This document shows, in pieces, positions 1 through 5,999 of a DNA stretch of 15,518 nucleotides. Source of the stretch: JANQRV01 sp964533785 (lineage in GTDB: Bacteria > Bacteroidota > Bacteroidia > Chitinophagales > Saprospiraceae); contig CAZHNG010000148.1 in the NCBI GenBank assembly GCA_964533785.1, positions 1-15,518 on the forward strand, written 5' to 3'. Every line of letters begins with the position of its first letter. The stretch's first letter is position 1. The notes under the pieces are model-generated. The model was given only the letters and a program-made list of their open reading frames with translations, made no database searches and had not been told where the DNA came from. Made by a program: the position numbers and the translations under genes.

Positions 1-11
1 AGCGGTTTGTT

Positions 12-50
12 GTCTAAAATCTAGCGTCTAGTGTCTAGCGTCAAAAGTCC
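12..50 (+). repeat. Heptamer-periodic repeat block, GTCTAGC type
   Basis: The sequence reads as consecutive 7-base units: GTCTAAA, ATCTAGC, GTCTAGT, GTCTAGC, GTCAAAA, GTCC. The 38 bases at 13-50 match 10438-10475 at 33 positions with no gaps, and an inverted relative lies at 10321-10355. The block is therefore a dispersed repeat family with period 7. Its function is unknown. Confidence 0.8.
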
Positions 51-75
51 AATAGATTAGATGGAGGGAAAAATA

Positions 76-102
76 TTCATTTTGGTTACGTACCAAAATG
101 AA
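76..102. repeat. Short inverted repeat (11-bp arms)
   Basis: The arms TTCATTTTGGT (76-86) and ACCAAAATGAA (92-102) are perfect complements around a 5-base centre. No T-run follows on either side, so a terminator role is not supported. It could equally be an operator-like site or part of the local repeat cluster. Confidence 0.55.
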
Positions 103-252
103 AGTCCTATTCGTTGATTCTTTGCCAATATTGGAAATTTTTTCGGTGCAGGTTTTTTCCGGCTTTCTCAGGTTTCAATTACAGTGATTTCTTTTCAGAT
201 GCTTTAAACAGCTCTTGCTTGTTTGCTTTTAAACCTGGGGCGATTCTTGATA

Positions 253-273
253 TTTAAGCTTTAAGCTTTAAGT
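253..273 (+). repeat. Three TTTAAGC heptamers
   Basis: Three adjacent 7-base units, TTTAAGC, TTTAAGC and TTTAAGT, lead directly into the octamer block at 274. The period matches that of the GTCTAGC blocks, but the unit sequence differs. Confidence 0.7.
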
Positions 274-305
274 GGTTATGGGGTTATAAGGTTATAAAGT
301 TATGT
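274..305 (+). repeat. Octamer repeat block, GGTTATRR units
   Basis: Four consecutive 8-base units read GGTTATGG, GGTTATAA, GGTTATAA and AGTTATGT. The block is related in inverse orientation to the block at 332-371, so the two could pair into an imperfect hairpin or cruciform with a 26-base spacer. Confidence 0.75.
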
Positions 306-331
306 AGGGATAAATATTGGGCGTATTTTGT

Positions 332-371
332 ATCACCCCATCACCCTATCACCTCATAACCCTATCACCAA
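332..371 (-). repeat. Octamer repeat block, ATCACCCY units
   Basis: Five consecutive 8-base units read ATCACCCC, ATCACCCT, ATCACCTC, ATAACCCT and ATCACCAA. On the minus strand these become RGGGTKAT-like units, the same family as the block at 274-305, so the two blocks form an inverted pair about 60-70 bases upstream of the CAP-family gene. Confidence 0.75.
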
Positions 372-440
372 AGCTATTAAATAGAGTAAAATTACCCTTA
401 AGTTACAGTGTACTAGAATCTAAAGTCCTTAATATTTATT

Positions 441-995
441 ATGATGATTATCCTATTCCTTTTATCCCTCCTATTATCCAGTAATGCAACGACAATATCT
501 GACTGTTTGTCCACCGAAGAAAAAGAACTCTACGAACTGATCATGGCCTACCGTAAAGAAAAAGGCTTGCCACGAGTAGAATTGTCCAGTTCGTTAACCA
601 AAGTAGCTAAATTACACGTTCGTGATTTGCAAAATAATAATCCGCTTTCGGGGAAGTGCAATTTACACAGTTGGTCCAGAACCGCCAATTGGAAAAAGTG
701 CTGCTATACGGATGATCACCGCAATGCGGAATGCATGTGGAATAAGCCGAAAGAATTAACGGAATACCAGGGCGATGGCTACGAAATCGCACACTGGAAC
801 AGTGCCGGGGTAAGTCCCAACTCTGCTTTTGAAGGCTGGAAAAAAAGTCGTGGCCACAATGAAGTTATGATCAATAAGGGGATATGGAAGCAAGTCAAGT
901 GGGGGGCCATCGGTATTGGAATGTATGAGCAATATGCAGTGGTTTGGTTTGGTAAGGAAAAAGACCCGGTTGGAAAACCAGCGAATTGTGAATGA
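441..995 (+). CDS. Secreted CAP/SCP-family (PR-1-like) protein
   Basis: The 184-residue product starts with a hydrophobic signal peptide (about residues 2-17), so export from the cytoplasm is likely. The rest matches the CAP/SCP fold: a first helix with LTKVAKLHVRDL (52-63, His59), CNLHSWS (73-79), a YEIAHW segment (114-119, Glu115), GHNEVMIN (138-145, His139), and a final strand pair WGAIGIGMY ... AVVWFGKE (154-173). His59, Glu115 and His139 are the likely remains of the conserved CAP cavity tetrad. Six cysteines (22, 73, 87, 88, 98, 183) suggest disulfides outside the cytoplasm. The length is typical for a single CAP domain. CAP proteins have varied or unknown roles, including proteolysis, lipid binding and defence-like functions, so no substrate is assigned. 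ATG codons at 441 and 444 are both possible starts. A hairpin element lies just downstream (1027-1075). Confidence 0.85.
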   Translation: MMIILFLLSLLLSSNATTISDCLSTEEKELYELIMAYRKEKGLPRVELSSSLTKVAKLHVRDLQNNNPLSGKCNLHSWSRTANWKKCCYTDDHRNAECMWNKPKELTEYQGDGYEIAHWNSAGVSPNSAFEGWKKSRGHNEVMINKGIWKQVKWGAIGIGMYEQYAVVWFGKEKDPVGKPANCE

Positions 996-1026
996 GGCTG
1001 AAGGTGAATTCTGTCTTCTTATTGTC

Positions 1027-1075
1027 CAAAACAAAGCAGCGACGTTGCTCCAAGCAACGTCGCTGCTTTGTTTTG
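1027..1075. repeat. REP-like palindrome, copy 1; possible terminator
   Basis: Perfect 23-bp arms (1027-1049 and 1053-1075) enclose a 3-base loop CCA. The inner part carries the core AGCAACGTCGCTGCTTTG on its right arm (1053-1070), one base different from the core in the copies at 4842-4908 and 5601-5632. The outer arms are CAAAA and TTTTG. Lying 31 bases past the CAP gene stop with a T-rich right arm, it may also act as a bidirectional terminator. Confidence 0.9.
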
Positions 1076-1144
1076 ACGATTAACTCCTGATTCGCAAGAA
1101 TTTATTAAATCGATCTTCCGAAAATAATATCTAAATACACCTTA

Positions 1145-1786
1145 ATGGCTTGCTGTAATTACCGGGATTATGACATCATGTTCGACAAAAAACTGGCACA
1201 AAAAGAGTTGCAAGGCTATCTACAATCCGGACTTAAAAAGAATTCTCAACCCTTTTATGAGCTACTCGAAGACCTGCCGCTGAAGGGGCAAAGTTTGTTG
1301 GATATCGGAGGAGGTATCGGTGCCCTTACTTTCGAACTATTCAAAAAAGGTATTGCTACCGCAACGCACATTGATATATCGATAGCAAGTGTTGAAACTT
1401 TCCGTTCCGAAGTAAAACGACAATCGCTCGAAGATAAGATCGCTAGTCTGCACGGTGATTTTCTTGAAGTTGAAGCGCAAATACCTAAGGCGGACCTTGT
1501 TATCCTTGACAAGGTTATTTGCTGTTATCAAGATTTTGAGCAATTGGTAGGTTCTTCTTTACTCAAAGCGCGGCGCTGGTACGTCTATAGTATCCCTAGA
1601 GAACGATGGCTTTCAAAAGTATACTTCTTCTTATTTGAGTCGATAGGGGAGTGGATCAGTGGAAAATACTTACCCTTTTATTTTCATTCTAATGAAGTTA
1701 TTGAAAAGATCATTACCACAGCGGGCTTTCGTAAAATAGCGGAAAGACATACCGGCAACTGGCGCATTGTTGTTTTTCAAAAATGA
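1145..1786 (+). CDS. Class I SAM-dependent methyltransferase
   Basis: The 213-residue soluble protein has a standard Rossmann methyltransferase core. Motif I is SLLDIGGGIGAL (50-61), the ribose-binding acidic strand is ATHIDIS (73-79), HGDF (103-106) follows, and the post-motif strand is ADLVILDKVICCY (116-128). An N-terminal MACCNYRDYDIMFD with paired cysteines, an ELQGYLQSGL helix, and a C-terminal AGFRKIAE ... WRIVVFQK are typical of a widespread family of small methyltransferases sometimes annotated by similarity to magnesium-protoporphyrin O-methyltransferase. No other tetrapyrrole gene lies nearby, so that substrate is not supported here and the true acceptor is unknown. The first ATG is chosen because the N-terminal cysteine pair belongs to the family pattern; Met12 is an alternative. 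The gene is separated from its neighbours and looks monocistronic. Confidence 0.85.
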   Translation: MACCNYRDYDIMFDKKLAQKELQGYLQSGLKKNSQPFYELLEDLPLKGQSLLDIGGGIGALTFELFKKGIATATHIDISIASVETFRSEVKRQSLEDKIASLHGDFLEVEAQIPKADLVILDKVICCYQDFEQLVGSSLLKARRWYVYSIPRERWLSKVYFFLFESIGEWISGKYLPFYFHSNEVIEKIITTAGFRKIAERHTGNWRIVVFQK

Positions 1787-1913
1787 ATCATATTTTGGGC
1801 CCTCATGTACGAATAATACAAACTTTTGCAAGAATAGTATAACGCTTTCCTCCAGCCTTTCCTGACCTTAATGGTGACAAACTATTTATCAAACCATTAG
1901 TAAAACAAACAGT

Positions 1914-4820
1914 ATGAAAGGTAATTTACCCCTACTATGTCTAATGTTGTTTTGCAGCTATTTAGGAACGGCTCAAATCACCATTACCAGTGATGATTAT
2001 GTTTCTCCGTTGGGAGACACCCTTGTAAATGTCAATGTATTCAACCTTACTTTACAAGGAGCATATTATGCCCCTCCAACCGAAGGAGCGAATCAGGCAT
2101 GGGATTACCGGTGGCTGGAATTGACGACCCGAAACCTGGATCCCGAACCGGAAGTGAGTTCTCAGGCCTTTCCGATAGCCAACAGCATTGATGAAACCAG
2201 TATTTTTGCAGATTTTACCCCGGATACACCAATTCCCATTAACCTCATTGAAAGGTATGATGATTCCGGTAAAGCCATTTTAGGTGAAGAAGTGGTTACT
2301 ACGGTTACTGCTCCCTTTGCCTGTGGTAATTGTACGGAAGCCGATTCTGTTCGCTACGAACCGGTGAGCAATGCTTTTGAAGAAGCCGAGCAATTATTAC
2401 AATTACCGCTGGCGTTTGGTGATAGCTGGTCCAGCAGTTATACGCGCACCACCAATATGCAGCTCTTTTTGCCTGCGTTTTCATTGAATGACGTACCGGC
2501 CCAACAAGTCGACGATGTTCAGGTCGACCATGAAGTAGTGGGCTGGGGAACCTTGACGCTGCCTAACCTGACCTACTCGGGCCTGCAGGAGATCGAAGCA
2601 TTGCTGGTCAAACAAACGACTACCGAAACCAGCAACTATACGGTTGATGGTGCTCCGGCGCCACCGGCCTTGCTGGATACGCTGGGCCTTACCAATGGAC
2701 AGGTAACCGTTACGACTGTCTACCAGTTTTTTGCGGAAGGCTTGGATCAGCCGGCTTTGACCGTTGGTTTTTCCGGTGATGGTCAGGTCTTCGGATATAC
2801 CGTAGCCGGTTCGATCGCAGACATCAATCCGGACGATGAAGGGCAATTCATTCCGCAGTTCACCCAACACGATGGAAACGACCGAAACTATTTTCTTTAC
2901 ATTCCGCCGGGATATGACGGTAGCGAATCAATACCCGTAGTGGTAGCCTTGCATGGATACACCTCGAATGCTTCGCAATTCGCCTGGCAATCGCAGATCA
3001 ACGCCGTAGCAGACACTGCAGGGTTTATGGTGGTCTATCCACAGGGATTAATTGTAAATAATACTGCGCCCCCTCCGGGTTTTCCTCCCGCAGGGCCGGG
3101 CTGGAACGTTGGACAACCACCTTTGATATCCGATCTGGATGACATTGGCTTTATTATTTCTGTATTGGATGAAGTAGTTGATAACTACAATGTAAACGAT
3201 GCGAAGGTATACCTCACGGGGATCTCGAATGGTGGATTTATGAGTTCCGTATTAGCAGCTGCCAGACCAGATCTTTTTGCAGCGGTAGCAATAGCGGCGG
3301 GAACGGTTCCTGTGCCGAGGTCTGCCCTTATTCCTTCTTTGGTGATTCACGGTACGGATGATATGGTCGTTCCATTTGCCGGTAATCCCGCAGAAGGAAT
3401 TCCTTCTGTTCCGGAGACCGTAGGGATCTTTGCGAATATCAATGGCTGCGCTTTTGTTCCGGATTCAACGGATTTACCGGATCTGGATCCTAATGACGGT
3501 ACTACGGTAACCAAATTTGAGTATACGGATTGTGACGGCAATGCGGATGTTGTATTTTACCGGGTGAATGGTGGTGGTCACGTTTGGGAAAGTACGGGGC
3601 CGGTTCCACCCATTTTCCAGCCGGTGTTGGGGGCATTTGTCAATCAGGATTTTAATGCCAGTGCCACGATCTGGAATTTTTTTAATCAGTATGAGTTGCC
3701 GAATGCGCAATTGATTACCAAAAAGATCACTGTTGATACCATTGAGCGAGAATATACGGTTTATGTGCCCGCTGCCTACGATGGTTCAGAAGCATGGCCT
3801 GTCGTATTTAACTTTCATGAAGCGAATGTACCGGTACCCATATACATCTCTACACTGAATACAAATACAGTAGCAGATACAGCAAATTTTCTGGTGGTCT
3901 ATCCTACCGCTTTGGATGGGTTTATTGCCGCATTGGATACAGTGAGCACATTATGGCAAGATGGTACTCTTGTAGGTAATTTAGAGGTAGATGACGTTAG
4001 TTTTGTTAATAGTATGATTGACCAATTAGCATTGGATTACAACGTCGACCCTACACGGATATATACTATGGGGAGTGGATCAGGAGGAGCTGCTTCTGCC
4101 TTCTTTAGCCTTCAATTGCCAAATCGTATAGCAGCAATGGCTAATGTACAAGGGTTCGTAAATTTTTCTCCTTCTGTACCGATTCCGGGGTTGTTTATGT
4201 ATGGGACAGCGGATCCTTTTATACCAGAAACAGGGATTCCTGGTATTATTCCTCCATTTGTTGAAGGGGTGAAAAGCTGGGCATTAAGTAGTATGTGCGA
4301 TACGATTCCTGAAGAAACGATATTACCCGATCTAGTATCCAGTGACAGTTCAACGGTCACTATCTTCAATTACCCGAATTGTAGTCAAGGGATTGAAGTT
4401 TTATATTATAGAATTGAAGGAGGTGGTCGTACCTGGCCGGGAGGAGGACCAGTTCCTGATGGAGGTCCTATTAATTTTGACATCAATGCTGATATTGAAA
4501 TCTGGAATTTCTTCAACCGTCAGCAATTAATTACCTCAACTCAAAATGTCAAGCCTTCCTTTTTCCAGATCGAGGTATATCCCAACCCATTTTCCGATGA
4601 GCTGAACTTTGAATTCGAGCTACCTCAAGCGGAACGCGTACAATTAGCCCTGTATAACCCATTAGGACAGCAAGTGGCCCGGATTGTTAACCAACAATTG
4701 GGGCAAGGAAAACAACGTATTCAGTGGCGGCAGCCTGGAGCTGCTTTACCGTCAGGTGTTTACTATTACCGGTTGCAGATTGGTGAGCGGGTAGTGAGCC
4801 GGCCGGTGGTGGTGCGGTAG
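1914..4820 (+). CDS. T9SS-exported CE1/LpqC-type esterase with tandem esterase domains
   Basis: The 968-residue secreted protein has a signal peptide (1-20, cleavage near TAQ), a beta-rich N-terminal region of unknown fold (about 22-305), a first PHB depolymerase/feruloyl esterase-like alpha/beta hydrolase (about 315-595), a second copy (about 600-872), and a type IX secretion sorting domain (about 885-968, with YPNPFSDELNF and PSGVYYYRL). Domain 1 keeps the active site: ALHGYT oxyanion segment (345-350), GISNGG nucleophile Ser438, HGTDD Asp483 and GGGH His556. Domain 2 aligns along its length but has FHEAN in place of the HG segment, GSGSGG with Gly722 where the serine should be, and GGGR with Arg839 for the histidine; only Asp767 remains. 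It is probably a binding or structural pseudoenzyme. The product should be released or anchored at the cell surface and may cleave ester-linked polymer substituents; the substrate is unknown. It is convergent with the transposase gene, separated by a hairpin. Confidence 0.88.
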   Translation: MKGNLPLLCLMLFCSYLGTAQITITSDDYVSPLGDTLVNVNVFNLTLQGAYYAPPTEGANQAWDYRWLELTTRNLDPEPEVSSQAFPIANSIDETSIFADFTPDTPIPINLIERYDDSGKAILGEEVVTTVTAPFACGNCTEADSVRYEPVSNAFEEAEQLLQLPLAFGDSWSSSYTRTTNMQLFLPAFSLNDVPAQQVDDVQVDHEVVGWGTLTLPNLTYSGLQEIEALLVKQTTTETSNYTVDGAPAPPALLDTLGLTNGQVTVTTVYQFFAEGLDQPALTVGFSGDGQVFGYTVAGSIADINPDDEGQFIPQFTQHDGNDRNYFLYIPPGYDGSESIPVVVALHGYTSNASQFAWQSQINAVADTAGFMVVYPQGLIVNNTAPPPGFPPAGPGWNVGQPPLISDLDDIGFIISVLDEVVDNYNVNDAKVYLTGISNGGFMSSVLAAARPDLFAAVAIAAGTVPVPRSALIPSLVIHGTDDMVVPFAGNPAEGIPSVPETVGIFANINGCAFVPDSTDLPDLDPNDGTTVTKFEYTDCDGNADVVFYRVNGGGHVWESTGPVPPIFQPVLGAFVNQDFNASATIWNFFNQYELPNAQLITKKITVDTIEREYTVYVPAAYDGSEAWPVVFNFHEANVPVPIYISTLNTNTVADTANFLVVYPTALDGFIAALDTVSTLWQDGTLVGNLEVDDVSFVNSMIDQLALDYNVDPTRIYTMGSGSGGAASAFFSLQLPNRIAAMANVQGFVNFSPSVPIPGLFMYGTADPFIPETGIPGIIPPFVEGVKSWALSSMCDTIPEETILPDLVSSDSSTVTIFNYPNCSQGIEVLYYRIEGGGRTWPGGGPVPDGGPINFDINADIEIWNFFNRQQLITSTQNVKPSFFQIEVYPNPFSDELNFEFELPQAERVQLALYNPLGQQVARIVNQQLGQGKQRIQWRQPGAALPSGVYYYRLQIGERVVSRPVVVR

Positions 4821-4841
4821 TGGTGATGAGAAAGTTGGGAG

Positions 4842-4908
4842 GCCCCTGATCAAATCAAAGCAGCGACGCTGCTCAGAGCAGCGTCGCTGCTTTGATTTGA
4901 TCAGGGGC
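4842..4908. repeat. REP-like palindrome, copy 2; bidirectional terminator candidate
   Basis: Perfect 32-bp arms (4842-4873 and 4877-4908) enclose a 3-base loop CAG. Each half contains a smaller self-palindrome (GCAGCGACGCTGC and its complement), so the element could fold as one long hairpin or two short ones. It ends one base before the stop codon of the transposase gene and begins 22 bases after the esterase stop. It thus sits exactly between two convergent genes, where it could terminate both transcripts. Confidence 0.93.
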
Positions 4909-5580
4909 TTAAACATACTTAATCAAAGATTTGCCCAATGTTAAGTTACACAAAGACCCATCTCTTAATCCTGTATAATCTCTGGCAGAGGAGTAGGGCC
5001 AGTCTTCTATTTCTTCAACTAAACCAGCCTTTACGGGATTATTGTGAATATAACAGAAGCATTGGTAAGCAAAGTCCGTTCCGGGAAAGAATCGATAATC
5101 TTCTTTTTTATTAGATTTTTCTAGTGTAATCAATTCATCAATCCAACCATCTTTAGCTTTACATGGCTTTCTGAATAAACTACCTGAAGAACCTCTTTCT
5201 TTATGTAAAGCTTGTGAATAGGATTTTTGTATTATTCCTATTGCATTATTTAAGCGTATTAAGCTATTATCTTTGGCAATTCTGTTTGAATTGTTTTTGA
5301 TCGAATTTACAGTGTAACCAAATTTCTCCAGTTTCCTGATTGATTCAACCTTATCCACATGAGTCCTTAAAACTTTCCTTTCTATGGCCACCCGCCTCAC
5401 ATAAAACAACCAATGAAAATGATTAGGCATCAAACAATAAGCTACCAGGTCACCGAAGGGTAAGAGGTAGGCTCTCATTTTCCAGAGGAAGTAGCAGTAG
5501 TTTTCGTGGGAAAAGAAAATTTGTTGGCGGTTGTTACCTTGATTATAGATGTGGAATAATTGATTTGGGTAAAATTGCAT
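4909..5580 (-). CDS. REP-associated tyrosine transposase (RAYT, Y1/HUH family)
   Basis: The 223-residue protein belongs to the Y1 transposase (IS200/TnpA-like) superfamily, single-strand DNA nucleases that cut beside hairpins. It begins with the family pattern FHIYNQGNNRQQIFF (9-23). The metal-binding HUH motif is MPNHFHWLF (51-59, His54 and His56). The probable nucleophile is Tyr121 in KSYSQALHKE, followed by GSLFRKPCKAK. The C-terminal FCYIHNNPVKAGLV (175-188) and WPYSSARDYTG (194-204) segments are typical of RAYT proteins rather than classical IS200 TnpA. All expected catalytic residues are present, so it looks intact. The region about 65-115 is longer than in minimal Y1 enzymes. Palindromes sharing a core lie on both sides, which supports the RAYT call. 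No RBS or strong promoter is visible. The exact RAYT subgroup cannot be assigned by eye. Confidence 0.87.
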   Translation of the reverse strand: MQFYPNQLFHIYNQGNNRQQIFFSHENYCYFLWKMRAYLLPFGDLVAYCLMPNHFHWLFYVRRVAIERKVLRTHVDKVESIRKLEKFGYTVNSIKNNSNRIAKDNSLIRLNNAIGIIQKSYSQALHKERGSSGSLFRKPCKAKDGWIDELITLEKSNKKEDYRFFPGTDFAYQCFCYIHNNPVKAGLVEEIEDWPYSSARDYTGLRDGSLCNLTLGKSLIKYV

Positions 5581-5600
5581 CGGGTGTGAGTTTGTGTTAA

Positions 5601-5632
5601 AGTAACCAAGCAGCGTCGCTGCTTTGGTTACT
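5601..5632. repeat. REP-like palindrome, copy 3 (short form)
   Basis: Outer 9-bp arms AGTAACCAA (5601-5609) and TTGGTTACT (5624-5632) enclose the inner hairpin GCAGC-GTC-GCTGC (5610-5622), with T5623 bulged. The 18 bases at 5609-5626 equal one half of copy 2. This is a single-core version, lying about 20 bases upstream of the transposase start, so it may also affect expression of that gene. Confidence 0.85.
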
Positions 5633-5999
5633 CTAACTATCTTTTTAGTTGGAAATATAACACAAAATATTTATTATCAAGCTAAATGGCAAGTTTAATT
5701 GGGGAAAATGGGGGATAGAGAAAAGTAGGAAAGGAAGCGCTTTTAAACTGCATTCTGTCTTCAAAACCACTTTGCAGCAATTTCTTATGTGAAACGTATG
5801 TGGGTTGCCACCAAAGCACCAAAGCTCAAAATCCTCACAAAAAAGATTAATGCAATTTTCTGTTTTAAGCCGATAGCTATCGGCTTTGTGGCAATTTTTT
5901 TTACAAGTAAATTCTACATGAGAAATTGCTGACCACTTTGGGTTTTCCGTCACATTTTTTAAATTACAAGCCTTTATAAAATAAAATTCCAAAAAAGCA
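5633..5999. other. Gene-free region between transposase and sensor kinase
   Basis: These 367 bases separate two divergent genes and should hold both promoters. I see no clear Bacteroidota promoter match. A minus-strand open frame of 115 codons spans most of it but is cysteine-rich, resembles no family I know and looks fortuitous. The only clear structure is the 20-bp palindrome at 5867-5886. Confidence 0.6.
5867..5886. repeat. Perfect 20-bp palindrome
   Basis: AAGCCGATAGCTATCGGCTT is fully self-complementary with no loop. It lies 114 bases upstream of the hybrid sensor kinase start. It may be a binding site for a dimeric regulator or a member of a dispersed palindrome family; the window contains no second copy to decide. 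Confidence 0.75.

Larger units (their letters stand above)
1..440. other. Gene-free region with periodic repeats
   Basis: No convincing coding sequence is visible in these 440 bases. The stretch holds a heptamer block (12-50), an inverted repeat (76-102), a TTTAAGC heptamer run (253-273) and two octamer blocks in opposite orientation (274-305 and 332-371). The promoter of the CAP-family gene at 441 should lie near its right end, but I see no clear match to the Bacteroidota TTG / TAnnTTTG promoter and no Shine-Dalgarno sequence before the ATG. Confidence 0.7.
4842..5632 (-). mobile_element. RAYT gene with flanking REP-like palindromes
   Basis: This unit consists of a Y1/HUH transposase gene, a 32-bp-arm palindrome abutting its stop codon and a shorter palindrome about 20 bases upstream of its start codon. 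Both palindromes contain the identical 18-base string AGCAGCGTCGCTGCTTTG (4877-4894 and 5609-5626). In known RAYT systems the transposase gene is flanked by the REP palindromes it processes, and this arrangement fits. No target-site duplication or IS200/IS605-type companion gene is visible, so this is more like a domesticated REP-RAYT locus than a complete insertion sequence. Confidence 0.75.

Noticed and set aside
12..371. CRISPR array suggested by the repeat blocks
   Set aside because: Repeats are contiguous 7- or 8-base units without unique spacers of constant length, and no cas genes are present.
1145..1786. Assignment as a chlorophyll-pathway methyltransferase (BchM)
   Set aside because: The similarity is at the level of the general methyltransferase family; no tetrapyrrole genes lie nearby and the organism type does not suggest photosynthesis.
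4342..4530. Alternative-frame open reading frame inside the esterase gene
   Set aside because: It lies in a shifted frame within clear coding sequence for domain 2 of the esterase and encodes nothing recognisable.
4842..5632. Complete IS200/IS605 insertion sequence
   Set aside because: There is no TnpB-like gene, and the paired symmetrical palindromes with a RAYT-type C-terminus fit a REP-RAYT locus better than an IS with left and right ends.
5645..5992. Minus-strand open frame of 115 codons upstream of the sensor kinase
   Set aside because: It has an unusual cysteine-rich, low-coherence composition, no recognisable domain, and overlaps the expected promoter region and a palindrome; probably fortuitous.
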